Shown here piece after piece: positions 1 through 10,413 of a DNA stretch of 64,000 nucleotides. The stretch comes from Olivibacter oleidegradans. Its GTDB lineage: Bacteria > Bacteroidota > Bacteroidia > Sphingobacteriales > Sphingobacteriaceae. A program made the translations under genes and the position numbers. The stretch's first letter is position 1; each line of letters begins with the position of its first letter. Location of the stretch: positions 1-64,000 of the forward strand of contig NZ_JBHLWO010000008.1 of the NCBI RefSeq assembly GCF_042432805.1, read 5' to 3'. The notes below the pieces were generated by a model. The model ran no database searches, had not been told where the DNA came from, and worked only from the letters and a program-made list of their open reading frames with translations.

Positions 1-1
1 A

Positions 2-244
2 CTCAAAACGCTGCTGTATATGGGTGCAAAAGCGGCGGTTAAACACAATAAGGAATACCAGCTGTATTACCGGAAAAAGCAGCAGGAAGGAAAGCCCCAT
101 TTTCTAATCATGGACAATGTTATGAACAAATTATTAAGAACGGTCTACAGTGTGGTAAAGAACAGAACGCCATATTCAAGAGATTATATATGTCTGGATC
201 CGAGAGAAAAAAATGTAAACAGCTCCGAAAAAAATGTGGCCTGA
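2..244 (+). CDS. IS110-family transposase, C-terminal fragment (cut by left edge)
   Basis: The reading frame is open to the left edge and ends at 244, giving about 80 residues. The text LLYMGAKAAVKHNKEY followed by YYRKKQQEGKPH and a KLLRTVYSVVKN segment matches the end of the IS116/IS110/IS902 transposase domain, where a catalytic serine-containing C-terminal half usually finishes in this way. These recombinases move circular IS elements and generally lack clear terminal inverted repeats, so the right IS end cannot be fixed here; it should lie soon after the stop codon. The methionine at 20 is internal, not a start. The element sits just upstream of the rhamnosidase cluster. Whether the full transposase is intact depends on sequence outside the window. 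Confidence 0.8.
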   Translation, partial: LKTLLYMGAKAAVKHNKEYQLYYRKKQQEGKPHFLIMDNVMNKLLRTVYSVVKNRTPYSRDYICLDPREKNVNSSEKNVA

Positions 245-535
245 AAACTTGCAATTTAATAGAGTATATGAGTGATAAATGATCAACGGTGGGACAGTTG
301 CTGCCTAAAGCTTGCCGCTTATGGCTTAAGGCCTATAGTTATAGCCGCTAAGGCCTCGAGCTAGGGAAATAAGCTGATGGCTGAAAGCTGATATCCGAAA
401 GCCTATAGCCTACTGCCTAAAGCTTACCGCTTATAGTTTACAGCTAATAGCTCCTATCAGGATAGAACAGGATGAAGAAATACATAATAAAAGCTATATT
501 GGCTAAGAAATTACCGATTATTACCTAATCAAAAT
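245..535. repeat. Intergenic region with AGC/GCT-type word repeats
   Basis: No gene is seen. From about 300 to 460 the DNA is made of related words such as GCCTAAAGCTTGCCGCTTA, GCCTATAGCC and GCTGAAAGCTGATATCCGAA. Similar words recur at 28228-28260, 42957-43000 and 49368-49395, so this is a dispersed intergenic family. The promoter of the rhamnosidase cluster should lie between about 460 and 535, but no convincing match to the Bacteroidetes promoter pattern was found. Confidence 0.6.
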
Positions 536-3500
536 ATGAATTATTGGCGTTTCCTATTTTTTCGAACAATTATCTTACTATGGACGTGTTTTCTGTGCTG
601 GAAATGCGCCCCCGATGATACCGATCAATCATTTGCTGCTTTAGAAGAAGCTTTTCAACAACCGCCCGACTCCATCCAAACAAGCGTCTATTGGTATTGG
701 ATTTCGGATCATATTTCCAAAGAAGGGGTTGTTAAAGATTTAGAAGCGATGAAAGCTGTTGGTATTAATCGCGCATTTATCGGCAATATCGGTTTAGAAG
801 ATGTGCCTTACGGAAAGGTCAAACTTTTTTCGGATGAGTGGTGGGAAATTACGCATGCAGCTTTAAAAAGAGCGGGTGAGCTAGGCATCGAAATCGGTTT
901 ATTCAACAGTCCCGGCTGGAGCCAATCGGGCGGGCCTTGGGTTAAACCCGCCCAAGCGATGCGCTACTTAGGGGCAACGGAAACGTTGGTGAGGGGCGGC
1001 AAGCAAGTTGCCGTTAAACTGCCGCAGCTGGGTGAAAACTTTCAAGATGTGCGCGTCCTCGCATTTCCCGCAAGTGCAGAATACGGACAATCAATTGCGG
1101 ATGCTAGTCCTGAGATTTTGGCACAACCTAGCTTAAAGAACCTCCCCTTACTGATCGATCAGGACACACAGACCCATGTGAAGCTGCCTGCCGGCTTAGC
1201 AACAGCAATTACCTTTACGACGGATAAGGATTATAGTGCCAGAAGCCTAACCATTACGCCTGCGGCGCAAGCGATGATGCTTCATGTCCGCTTGCAAGTT
1301 GCGGTCGATACCGGTTACCGGGAAATCAAATCATTTAAGATCGATCGTAGCAATAGCCAGCTCAATGTCGGTTTCGAACCGTACGCTCCTGTATCGGTAT
1401 CTTTTGCAGCTGTTCGCGCCAAGAAGTTTCGCCTAGTCTTTACGGAAGTTTCGGAAAATGCCGCCTTGGCCGAAATAATACTGAGTCCTTTACCGCGTGT
1501 AGCGCGCTTTAAGGAGAAAGTTTTGGCGAAGATGCATCCGACTCCGCTTCCTTATTGGCATGATTATCTGTGGGAGACACAAGCTCCTGTCGACGATGCG
1601 GTACAGTTGACAAAGCCAACCACTGTGTTGGATATTACGGATAAAATGGACGCTGACGGTGCCTTGATTTGGAATGCACCGAAGGGCGACTGGATTGTTT
1701 TACGAACCGGCATGGTACCAACAGGTGTCAAGAACGGCCCTGCTTCACCGGAAGGAACCGGATTAGAGATCGATAAAATGAATCACCTCCATGTCGTTCA
1801 GCATTTTGATGCTTTCCTGGGCGAAGTTATGCGACGGATTCCGCCAGCCGATCGGAAAACGTTCAAGGTGGCTGTTCAGGATAGCTATGAAATGGGCGGT
1901 CAAAATTGGACAGACAATTTCATAGAAAAGTTTAAAAAGCAATACGGTTATGATCCTGTACCCTATATCCCCGTAATGTATGGCTATGTTATCGGCAGTC
2001 AGGATGAATCCGATCGCTTTTTGTGGGATTTGAGACGATTTATTGCCGATAAGGTAGCCTATGAGTATGTGGGCGGATTGCGTGATATCAGCCATAAACA
2101 CGGACTAAGCATTTGGTTGGAGAACTACGGGCACTGGGGCTTTCCCGGTGAGTTTCTACAATATGGCGGACAATCGGATGAGGTGGGTGGTGAGTTTTGG
2201 AGCGAGGGTGATCTGGGGAATATCGAAAACAGGGCAGCTTCTTCCGCGGCACACATCTATGGGAAAAATAAGGTGTCGGCCGAATCCTTCACGGCTGCGG
2301 GAAACACCTATGGTCGATATCCTGCATTGATGAAACAACGGGGTGATCGCTTCTTTACTGAAGGGATCAATAATTCCTTACTGCATGTTTATATTCATCA
2401 AGCCTATGAAGATAAAAAGCCGGGAATGAACGCTTGGTTCGGAAACGAGTTTAACCGTTTTAATACATGGTATGCGGATATGGATTTATTTGTCGATTAC
2501 CTGAAACGCTGCAATTTTATGTTGCAGCAGGGGAAATACGTGGCCGATGTGGCTTATTTTATCGGCGAAGACGCGCCTAAGATGACGGGGGTGCAGGATC
2601 CTGCCTTGCCAAAGGGTTATTCCTTTGATTATATCAATGGCGAGGTCATTCGGGATCGACTGAAGGTGAAGGATGGGCGCTTTGTTTTACCTGATGGGCT
2701 GTCTTATCGTATATTGGTGCTACCGAAGTTGGAAACCATGCGTCCGGAGCTGCTCGAAAAAATGGAAGAACTGGTGAGGGATGGTGGTGTGATATTAGGG
2801 CCGAAACCAAAGCGATCGCCCAGTTTGCAGCATTTTGGGGAAGCGGACAAGAAGGTAAAGGACTTGGCTGACAAACTGTGGGGAAATATCGATGCTAAAC
2901 AAATAAAAACGCATGCTTATGGAAAGGGCTTGGTAATGGATGGTATGGACCTGCAAGCGGCATTGGATAGCTTGCAAATATTACCGGATGTTAAATTAGC
3001 GGATCGGGACACGGCCTTATTTATTCATCGCCGATTGGATGGAGGCGACATCTATTTTGTATCGAACCAAACGGATCAAGCGATCCGTATAACACCTGAA
3101 TTTCGTGTTAGCGACAAGGTTCCGGCGTTATGGAATGCGATCGATGGTAGCCGACGGGAATTGCCGGAATTTAGTCAAACTGAACAGACTACAACCGTAC
3201 CGCTGTTGCTCGAAGCCTATGAGAGTGCCTTTATTGTATTCCGGAAGGCCAACAAGCTCGATGAGAAGAAAAATCGGTTGAACTTTCCGTCTCCTACAAA
3301 AACGGAGATCATCCGGCAACCATGGACGGTGATATTCGATCAAACAGCCCAGGGGCCGGATAAACCGGTAGTCTTTGATAGCTTGAGCGATTGGTCGAAG
3401 CATTCGGATGAGCGAATACGCTATTACTCGGGAGCTGCGAACTATCAAACGACCATTCAACTGCAGAAACCTAAGGAAGGGCAACGGGTATACCTTAATA

Positions 3501-3784
3501 TGGGGTCCGTTATTGCCTTAGCAAAAGTCCAGATAAACGGTAAAGATGCAGGTGGTGCTTGGACTCCACCTTATAAAATAGACATCACATCTGCTGTCCA
3601 AGAAGGGAAAAATCAGCTAGAGATCAAAGTTGTCAATACTTGGGTAAACCGGCTGATTGGTGATCTGGGTATCCCACAAGATAAGCGTACCACCTGGCTG
3701 CCGATCAATCCTTATCGAAGGGATAGTCCGCTACATCCGGCGGGCTTGCTCGGGCCCGTGACGATTGAGACCTATGCGTATTGA
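536..3784 (+). CDS. GH106 family alpha-L-rhamnosidase, exported
   Basis: This 1082-residue protein opens with a hydrophobic export signal that ends in a cysteine-rich stretch (residues 18-24), so it may be a lipoprotein although the lipobox is poor. The mature part begins with the WYWISDHISKEGVVKDLEAM segment and then GLFNSPGWSQSGGPWV, both typical of glycoside hydrolase family 106, which removes terminal alpha-L-rhamnose from plant rhamnogalacturonan-type polymers. A C-terminal beta-sandwich of the galactose-binding type (about 950-1080) agrees with the family. It is the first gene of a co-directional run with two GH78 enzymes and a GntR regulator. Substrate detail cannot be read from sequence. 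Confidence 0.88.
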   Translation: MNYWRFLFFRTIILLWTCFLCWKCAPDDTDQSFAALEEAFQQPPDSIQTSVYWYWISDHISKEGVVKDLEAMKAVGINRAFIGNIGLEDVPYGKVKLFSDEWWEITHAALKRAGELGIEIGLFNSPGWSQSGGPWVKPAQAMRYLGATETLVRGGKQVAVKLPQLGENFQDVRVLAFPASAEYGQSIADASPEILAQPSLKNLPLLIDQDTQTHVKLPAGLATAITFTTDKDYSARSLTITPAAQAMMLHVRLQVAVDTGYREIKSFKIDRSNSQLNVGFEPYAPVSVSFAAVRAKKFRLVFTEVSENAALAEIILSPLPRVARFKEKVLAKMHPTPLPYWHDYLWETQAPVDDAVQLTKPTTVLDITDKMDADGALIWNAPKGDWIVLRTGMVPTGVKNGPASPEGTGLEIDKMNHLHVVQHFDAFLGEVMRRIPPADRKTFKVAVQDSYEMGGQNWTDNFIEKFKKQYGYDPVPYIPVMYGYVIGSQDESDRFLWDLRRFIADKVAYEYVGGLRDISHKHGLSIWLENYGHWGFPGEFLQYGGQSDEVGGEFWSEGDLGNIENRAASSAAHIYGKNKVSAESFTAAGNTYGRYPALMKQRGDRFFTEGINNSLLHVYIHQAYEDKKPGMNAWFGNEFNRFNTWYADMDLFVDYLKRCNFMLQQGKYVADVAYFIGEDAPKMTGVQDPALPKGYSFDYINGEVIRDRLKVKDGRFVLPDGLSYRILVLPKLETMRPELLEKMEELVRDGGVILGPKPKRSPSLQHFGEADKKVKDLADKLWGNIDAKQIKTHAYGKGLVMDGMDLQAALDSLQILPDVKLADRDTALFIHRRLDGGDIYFVSNQTDQAIRITPEFRVSDKVPALWNAIDGSRRELPEFSQTEQTTTVPLLLEAYESAFIVFRKANKLDEKKNRLNFPSPTKTEIIRQPWTVIFDQTAQGPDKPVVFDSLSDWSKHSDERIRYYSGAANYQTTIQLQKPKEGQRVYLNMGSVIALAKVQINGKDAGGAWTPPYKIDITSAVQEGKNQLEIKVVNTWVNRLIGDLGIPQDKRTTWLPINPYRRDSPLHPAGLLGPVTIETYAY

Positions 3785-3807
3785 AGTTGATAGAAAAAAA
3801 TACTCCC

Positions 3808-6588
3808 ATGAAGAAGAAAATCCTCCTTTCACTAGTGTTCTACTGCCTGGCAGTACCCATTTCCTTTGCGCAAAAAGCAAGTATCATACCTGTCAATCTC
3901 CGGTTTGAATACTTAGAAAACCCGATGGGGATAGATGAACAATTTCCACGCTTTAGTTGGACTTTGGAAGCGAGGGATAAAAAGGCTTTTGGACAAAAGC
4001 AGGGAGCGTATCGGATCTTGGTCGCCTCGAAAGCAAGTCTGCTGGATAGGGGGGAGGCAGATATGTGGGACTCCAAATGGGTCAATTCAGACGCGATGCA
4101 GCAGGTTGTCTACCAAGGAAAGCCCTTACTGTCGGACCGAACCTATTATTGGAAAGTTGCCGTAAAGGATGAAGACGGGAAGCCGTCGCCTTGGAGCAAG
4201 TCGGCGCAATGGACTACCGGCTTGTTTGAACCAGGTGAATGGCAGGCGGAATGGATTGGCACGGATCAGCTTTTCGATCCCAAACAGAAGGACTGCAATA
4301 TTATTGATCCTTGGTTACGTAAAACATTTGAGTTACCGCGACGTCCGGGCCGCGCATCACTTTTTGTCGCCTCCGTTGGCTTCCATGAAGTGTATGTGAA
4401 TGGTAAACGGATAGGCGAGGATGTGCTGGCTCCGGCAGTAAGCGACCATACCAAGCGTGCACGTTACGTAAGCTACGATATTACACCTGCTCTAAAGAAA
4501 GGAAAAAATGTGGTTGCAATTTGGTTAGGAACGTCTTGGTCCATCCACGGTCCTTACGTTTCAGACCATCGGCCCAACACCCCTATCGTGCTGGCGCAGG
4601 CTGCCATTTATGCAGAGAAGGAACCGCAGGCTGATGCGAAGCCCATATTTTCACTAGCTACCGATGCTAGTTGGAAAACCCATCCAAGCCCTAATAAATT
4701 GCTCGGTATTTGGGATTCCAATCGAATGGGCGGTGAATTATGGAATGCCAATCAGGAAATGCCGGAATGGAACCGGCTTGATGGTGGCGATTCGGCTTGG
4801 AAAAATGTGGTGGTTTATAAACCGGAGTTGAAATTGTCGGCACAGCAGGTAGAAAAAAATTACCTGTTCGACGAAATTCGGCCGATTAGTATAGAAGAAA
4901 GGGCGGACGGTTCGTTTCGCGTAGATATGGGTGTTAATTTTGCGGGCTGGACCGAAGTACCAATAAAGGGAAATCCGGGAGATACTATTCAATTTCTCTA
5001 TTCGGAAAGAGAACAAGACGACATGACCTTCGGTTTACATAGCGCCTATATCATAGGTGCAACGGGTAAGGGCGTTTTTCGGAATCGGTTCAACTATAGT
5101 TCGGGTCGGTGGATTACTATTAAAGGTTTAAAGGAAAAACCAAAACTATCAGCTATTCACGGCTGGGTGGTGCGCACCGGTATTCAATCCGCAACGCAAT
5201 TTGCGTGCTCCGATTCGTTGCAACAATGGATTTATGATAAGGTGCGGTGGACTTTTGAAAACCTTTCGTTGGGTGGATATATTGTCGATTGTCCGCAACG
5301 GGAGCGCCTCGGTTATGGGGGGGATGCTCATGCAACCTGCGAAACGGGTATGCTTAATTATCATATGGGTGCTTTTTACACCAAATGGATGGAAGATTGG
5401 CGTGATGTAAGTGGAACGGAGAGCATCGTCGGTAATATGTATGATAGCACCTTTGCCCGTAAGAAACTGATGGGTGGCCGAATCCTTAACAATGGTATCC
5501 TGCCACATACTGCTCCGACCTATATGGGGGGTGGTGGGCCTGCATGGGGCGGGATTGTGGTGACCTTACCTTGGGCAATGTATCAACAGCAGGGCGACAA
5601 GCGGATACTGGAAAAGAATTTTGAATTGATAAAAAATTGGCTGGCTTTTCTGGATTCAAATACGAAAGAGGGCCTCTTGCAGCGATTTGGCGGGCATTGG
5701 GATTTTCTGGGCGACTGGCTCTGGCCAGGAGCTACTGCTGAAGGAATGAATAATGATAAGCCCGAAACGCTCTGTCTTAATAATTGCTACCGGGTGTACA
5801 ATTTAAGGACAGCCGCAAAAATTGCAGATGCACTTGGCAAAGAGAAGGAAGCTAACCAATGGGAGGAACAGGCGAATGTCTATAGTAAAGTTATTCACGA
5901 TCGTTTTTTTAACAAGACGGACAACAGCTATGCCGATAGCTCCATGGCGAATCTGGCCGCAGCACTCTTAGCGGATATTATGCCTAAAGATTTGCGTCCT
6001 CAGGTGATGGAAAGACTGGAACAAGAAATTCTGCTTAACAGGAACGGTCATATTCATGTGGGTATCACCGGTGGTGCGCTGTTGTTTAAATTGCTCCGTG
6101 AAAATAACAGAAACGATTTGATTTATAGCATGACTTCCCAAACGGATTATCCGAGCTGGGGCTACATGAAAGCGAATGGCGCAAGCACCATTTGGGAGAT
6201 GTGGGAGAAAGATCTACCCGGGCATTCGCTCTTACATAGCTCGTACCTTTATCCGGGAGCGTGGTATATAGATGGTATTGCTGGCATCAAACTGGATCCA
6301 AAGCGGCCTGGATATCAACATTTTGTTGTGAGTCCTCCCAGCGCCTTACCCGCGCTGCGATGGGCGGAAGCTTCATTCAACTCTCCTGCGGGCCTTATTG
6401 AAGTGAAATGGAAAAGGGAGGAGCGCTTAGCCCTGCAGGTTATTGTGCCACCCAATTGTAGTGCAACATTGCGATTGAAGCATGAAGATGATATTGATGT
6501 GGAACCCTACGGAAATTATATCAAAAAAATCGGTCAGCAGGGCGGTGAAGTGATTTATGAACTGCAGGCCGGTACGTATTCTTTTTAG
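3808..6588 (+). CDS. GH78 family alpha-L-rhamnosidase (first of two)
   Basis: The ATG at 3808 is preferred over the in-frame TTG at 3781, because it gives a clean signal peptide (MKKKILLSLVFYCLAVPISFAQ without the last residues being hydrophilic) 23 bases after the GH106 stop. The product of about 926 residues has the bacterial rhamnosidase order: N-terminal Ig-like and jelly-roll modules, an (alpha/alpha)6 barrel containing DCPQRERLGYGGDAH near residue 495, and a C-terminal beta domain. It hydrolyses terminal alpha-L-rhamnosides in the periplasm. The barrel motif reads GYGGDAH where the second copy in this cluster has GWTGDAQ, suggesting a different substrate preference. Probably co-transcribed with its neighbours. 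Confidence 0.9.
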   Translation: MKKKILLSLVFYCLAVPISFAQKASIIPVNLRFEYLENPMGIDEQFPRFSWTLEARDKKAFGQKQGAYRILVASKASLLDRGEADMWDSKWVNSDAMQQVVYQGKPLLSDRTYYWKVAVKDEDGKPSPWSKSAQWTTGLFEPGEWQAEWIGTDQLFDPKQKDCNIIDPWLRKTFELPRRPGRASLFVASVGFHEVYVNGKRIGEDVLAPAVSDHTKRARYVSYDITPALKKGKNVVAIWLGTSWSIHGPYVSDHRPNTPIVLAQAAIYAEKEPQADAKPIFSLATDASWKTHPSPNKLLGIWDSNRMGGELWNANQEMPEWNRLDGGDSAWKNVVVYKPELKLSAQQVEKNYLFDEIRPISIEERADGSFRVDMGVNFAGWTEVPIKGNPGDTIQFLYSEREQDDMTFGLHSAYIIGATGKGVFRNRFNYSSGRWITIKGLKEKPKLSAIHGWVVRTGIQSATQFACSDSLQQWIYDKVRWTFENLSLGGYIVDCPQRERLGYGGDAHATCETGMLNYHMGAFYTKWMEDWRDVSGTESIVGNMYDSTFARKKLMGGRILNNGILPHTAPTYMGGGGPAWGGIVVTLPWAMYQQQGDKRILEKNFELIKNWLAFLDSNTKEGLLQRFGGHWDFLGDWLWPGATAEGMNNDKPETLCLNNCYRVYNLRTAAKIADALGKEKEANQWEEQANVYSKVIHDRFFNKTDNSYADSSMANLAAALLADIMPKDLRPQVMERLEQEILLNRNGHIHVGITGGALLFKLLRENNRNDLIYSMTSQTDYPSWGYMKANGASTIWEMWEKDLPGHSLLHSSYLYPGAWYIDGIAGIKLDPKRPGYQHFVVSPPSALPALRWAEASFNSPAGLIEVKWKREERLALQVIVPPNCSATLRLKHEDDIDVEPYGNYIKKIGQQGGEVIYELQAGTYSF

Positions 6589-6616
6589 CGGATTGATCAC
6601 CTTTTAATAATAAATT

Positions 6617-9343
6617 ATGATACGGAAAGTAAATGAACATGTTTGGTGGAAATGTACTTGTTTGATCTTGTTATTTTGTGCTATCGCTATGGGAGAAAGT
6701 CAGGCACAAAAGCTTAGTTTATATGGCTTAACTTGTGAATATCAAAAAAATCCCGTTGGCATTGATATCGCAGTTCCACGGTTAAGCTGGAAGATAAAGG
6801 CGACGGAAAAAGGGGTGATGCAAACGGCTTACGAGCTGAAAGTAGCCACTGATGTTGGTGGATTGAAAAAGGGAAATACGTGGCATTCGGGAAAAGTCGC
6901 AAGTGATGCTTCGGTACTTATACCCTTTGGCGGAGCTACGCTGGAAAGTAAAACGCGTTACTTTTGGCAAGTCCGTGTTTGGGATAACAAAGGAAACGTT
7001 TCGCCATGGAGTGAGGTAAGTTTTTGGGAAATGGGCTTGCTCAATCCTACCGATTGGAACGCGAAATGGATTCAGCTTGATCAGGCAACCGCGCCTATTT
7101 CCAATCCCAGTCCTCAATTTAGGAAAGTGTTTGACCTGAATCAAGGGATAAAAAAAGCAAGACTCTATATCACATCGCATGGCTTATACGAGGCTTATCT
7201 GAACGGTGAAAAGGTAGGGGATGCCTATTTTACCCCTGGATGGACCAGCTATCATAAGCGTTTGCAGTATCAGGTCTACGATGTTTCCAAGCAGCTCAAA
7301 AATGGACAGAATGTTATAGGCGTTCTACTGGGCAATGGCTGGTTCAAAGGAAATTTGATGGGTGGAAACAATTTTTACGGAGGCGACCTGGCTCTTTTGG
7401 CTCAGCTGGAAATCGAGCTTGAAAATGGGGAAAAGATGAATGTTTCCAGCGATGGTACGTGGAGCTGCTCAACGGATGGCCCGATCCGAATGACTGACAT
7501 TTACAACGGCGAAACTTATGATGCCCGTATGGAGCAGGTTAATTGGACAACTGTTGCTTTTAAGGATGATACATGGAAGCCCGTTAAAGTGAACGATTCA
7601 CTTGCATACCAACGGCTAGTCGCATCGCCCGCTCCACCCGTGACGGCACAGGAGAGTATTCAACCCCTTAAGATTATCACAACACCAAAAGGCGAAAAGG
7701 TGATTGACTTTGGACAAAACCTGGTGGGATGGATTCAGTTTGACGCCAAGGGAAAATCAGGTGATTCCCTGGTTTTCTATCATGCTGAAGTATTAGATAA
7801 AGAAGGTAATTTTTATACGGAGAATCTGCGTTCGGCTAAGCAGCGATTGACTTACATTTTCAAGGGGAGCGGCTCGGAAACGTATCACCCTCGTTTTTCT
7901 TTTCAGGGCTTTCGGTATGTGAAGATTGAAGGTGCTAACGAAAAAATCAATTTAAATAATATAAAAGCAGTTGTTCTACATTCAGATATGCGTCAAACAG
8001 GGGACTTTGCAACCTCGGATAGCTTGATCAATCAACTGCAGCACAATATCCGCTGGGGGCAAAAAGGAAATTTTTTGGATGTCCCTACGGATTGTCCACA
8101 GCGCGATGAACGATTAGGTTGGACGGGCGATGCACAGGCCTTTTTCAATACGGCAGCTTATAACATGGATGTCGCTGGTTTTTTTATGAAATGGTTGCAG
8201 GATGTAAAGGCCGACCAGTTCGCCAGCGGTGCGATACCACACGTCGTACCCTATTACTGGAAAACGAAAGAGGGTGGCTCGGCTGGCTGGTCGGATGTGG
8301 CTACGATTATTCCGTGGAATTTTTATCGTCTGTACGGCGACAAGCGGATACTGGAGCAGCAATACACCTCAATGGCAAAATGGGTGCAGTTTATGGTAGA
8401 TAATAGCACGAATGACCTTTGGAATAAAGGGTTTCATTTTGGTGATTGGCTTTTCTATATTCCTAATGATGATCGGGATGGACGGGCTGCTATTACCGAC
8501 AAGTATCTTATTGCCCAGTGTTTTTTCGGACATTCCGTACAATTGATGATCAATGCAGCCGAGGTATTAGGAAAAAGGGAGGATGTTGCCCGTTATCAGC
8601 AATTGCTGCAGCAAGTGAAGACAGCCTTTATGAAGGAGTATGTAACACCGTCAGGTCGCTTGGTTTCAAGCTCACAGACAGCCTATGTATTAGCCCTGCA
8701 ATTCGATATGTTGCCGGAGAATCTACGTGCACAGGCAGCAAAACGCTTAGCCGATAATATCAAAAGCTATGATAACCACCTTACCACCGGCTTCTTGGGG
8801 ACACCCTACCTTTGCCACGTCTTGAGTCGATATGGCTATGAGGATCTCGCTTATACCTTATTAATGCAGCGTACCTATCCATCCTGGCTTTATCCGGTGT
8901 TGAAAGGTGCTACCACTATTTGGGAGCGCTGGGATGGTATCAAGGCGGATGGTTCCTTTCAAAATAAAGACATGAACTCGTTTAATCATTATGCATATGG
9001 AGCTATAGGCGATTGGATGTATCAACAGGTTGCCGGTATTCAGGCGCCAAGTGAGACACCGGGCTATAAAGCGTTTGTGATTGCTCCGCGACCTGGAGGT
9101 GGATTGTCTTTCGCCAACGCTTCGCTTGAGACGATCTATGGAAAAATCGTCTCGAACTGGAAAATTACCGGCACGAAGATGCAAATGACGGTAGAAGTTC
9201 CGCCGAATACCACCGCAAAAGTATTTTTTCCCAATGCGGTGGAAAACTCGGTGAAGGATGAAAAGGGAATTGTAGTGGATAATTCCGCTGTGGAAATAGG
9301 TTCCGGTAAGTATAGTTTTACATTTGATGTGGTACGCAATTAA
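6617..9343 (+). CDS. GH78 family alpha-L-rhamnosidase (second of two)
   Basis: The 908-residue product starts with a signal peptide ending near SQAQ at about residue 30. It follows the GH78 layout: Ig-like domain beginning LTCEYQKNPVGID, jelly-roll domain, (alpha/alpha)6 catalytic barrel with DCPQRDERLGWTGDAQ near residue 490, the late-barrel ATTIWERWDG motif, and a C-terminal beta domain. It lies 28 bases after the first GH78 gene. The two GH78 proteins share architecture but differ clearly in sequence, so they look like functionally distinct paralogues rather than a recent duplication. Expected role: periplasmic removal of alpha-L-rhamnose from pectin-type side chains or plant glycosides. 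Confidence 0.92.
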   Translation: MIRKVNEHVWWKCTCLILLFCAIAMGESQAQKLSLYGLTCEYQKNPVGIDIAVPRLSWKIKATEKGVMQTAYELKVATDVGGLKKGNTWHSGKVASDASVLIPFGGATLESKTRYFWQVRVWDNKGNVSPWSEVSFWEMGLLNPTDWNAKWIQLDQATAPISNPSPQFRKVFDLNQGIKKARLYITSHGLYEAYLNGEKVGDAYFTPGWTSYHKRLQYQVYDVSKQLKNGQNVIGVLLGNGWFKGNLMGGNNFYGGDLALLAQLEIELENGEKMNVSSDGTWSCSTDGPIRMTDIYNGETYDARMEQVNWTTVAFKDDTWKPVKVNDSLAYQRLVASPAPPVTAQESIQPLKIITTPKGEKVIDFGQNLVGWIQFDAKGKSGDSLVFYHAEVLDKEGNFYTENLRSAKQRLTYIFKGSGSETYHPRFSFQGFRYVKIEGANEKINLNNIKAVVLHSDMRQTGDFATSDSLINQLQHNIRWGQKGNFLDVPTDCPQRDERLGWTGDAQAFFNTAAYNMDVAGFFMKWLQDVKADQFASGAIPHVVPYYWKTKEGGSAGWSDVATIIPWNFYRLYGDKRILEQQYTSMAKWVQFMVDNSTNDLWNKGFHFGDWLFYIPNDDRDGRAAITDKYLIAQCFFGHSVQLMINAAEVLGKREDVARYQQLLQQVKTAFMKEYVTPSGRLVSSSQTAYVLALQFDMLPENLRAQAAKRLADNIKSYDNHLTTGFLGTPYLCHVLSRYGYEDLAYTLLMQRTYPSWLYPVLKGATTIWERWDGIKADGSFQNKDMNSFNHYAYGAIGDWMYQQVAGIQAPSETPGYKAFVIAPRPGGGLSFANASLETIYGKIVSNWKITGTKMQMTVEVPPNTTAKVFFPNAVENSVKDEKGIVVDNSAVEIGSGKYSFTFDVVRN

Positions 9344-9381
9344 TCAAAAATCTGTATCTTTCGACTTTGTAACCTATATCC

Positions 9382-10413
9382 ATGAAGTGTGATCCGTTTT
9401 TTGAGTATATAAAGATTGATGAGTTTTCGGCAACACCAAAGTATTTACAGCTAACGAATGCCATATTGAATGCCATTAAAAATGGTAAAATCGATAAGGA
9501 TACGATGCTGCCCTCTATTAACGAGTTAAGTTTTGTTTTAGAGGTCTCAAGAGATACTGCTGAAAAGGGTTATCGGTATCTCAAGAAATTAGGGGTGATC
9601 GATTCCGTGCCCGGTAAAGGGTATTATGTGAGCCGTACCGACTTCAGGCAAAAGAGAAGCATCATGTTACTTTTCAATAAATTGAGCGCACACAAGAAGA
9701 TTGTGTATGATGCCTTTATAAAAACGCTCGGAACGGATGCTGCGGTCGATTTTTATATTTACAATAACGATTTTAATCTTTTTAAAAAGCTCTTACAGAA
9801 CCAAAAGCAGGATTATACGCACTATGTGATCATCCCTCATTTTGTGGAGGAACGTGAAAAAGCCGCCGAAGTAATCAATCAATTGCCAAAAGAGAAATTG
9901 CTGTTACTGGATAAAAAGGTACCCGGAGTAGAAGGCGATTATGCTGCCGTATATGAAAACTTTGAAGAAGACATTTACCATGCCTTGGAAGAGGCTAAAG
10001 GGGAATTGGCTAAATACCATACCTTAAAATTGATTTTTCCGGATAAAAGTTACTTTCCACGAGAGATTATAAAGGGATTTTATCGCTTTTGTCAGCAATA
10101 TGCTTTTGACCACCTGCTTGTGAGCGATATTGCGAAAGAGCCGATCAGTGCAGGCGAAGTTTATATCAATCTAATGGAAGACGATTTAGTGATTTTGTTG
10201 GATCGTATTATTTCCATGAAATTGGAAATCGGAAGCCAGGTTGGTGTCATTTCTTACAACGAAACCCGCGTTAAACGATTTATACTGAACGGCATAACCA
10301 CCATCTCAACTGATTTCGAAAAAATGGGCACAACTGCTGCCAACCTCATATTGGAAAACTCCAAACAACATGTCGAAGTGCCCTTCTATTTGTTTAAGAG
10401 AGCGTCTATTTAG
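9382..10413 (+). CDS. GntR-type regulator with sugar-binding-like C-terminal domain
   Basis: Residues 1-75 form a GntR winged helix (YLQLTNAILNAIKNGKI, then LPSINELSFVLEVSRDTAEK and the wing DSVPGKGYYV). The remaining 265 residues resemble a periplasmic-binding-protein fold of the LacI type, as in a Bacteroidetes GntR subfamily that senses monosaccharides; the end (TTISTDFEKMGTTAANLI) fits that fold. It follows the second rhamnosidase by 38 bases, so it is the likely local regulator, perhaps responding to L-rhamnose or a rhamnoside. That ligand is inferred from neighbours only. A TATCTTTC string at 9355-9362 might be the -7 element of its own promoter, though no -33 element stands at the right distance. 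Confidence 0.85.
   Translation: MKCDPFFEYIKIDEFSATPKYLQLTNAILNAIKNGKIDKDTMLPSINELSFVLEVSRDTAEKGYRYLKKLGVIDSVPGKGYYVSRTDFRQKRSIMLLFNKLSAHKKIVYDAFIKTLGTDAAVDFYIYNNDFNLFKKLLQNQKQDYTHYVIIPHFVEEREKAAEVINQLPKEKLLLLDKKVPGVEGDYAAVYENFEEDIYHALEEAKGELAKYHTLKLIFPDKSYFPREIIKGFYRFCQQYAFDHLLVSDIAKEPISAGEVYINLMEDDLVILLDRIISMKLEIGSQVGVISYNETRVKRFILNGITTISTDFEKMGTTAANLILENSKQHVEVPFYLFKRASI

Noticed and set aside
3781..3807. TTG start for the first GH78 enzyme
   Set aside because: It would add nine polar residues before a clean signal peptide and overlap the GH106 stop; the ATG at 3808 fits better.
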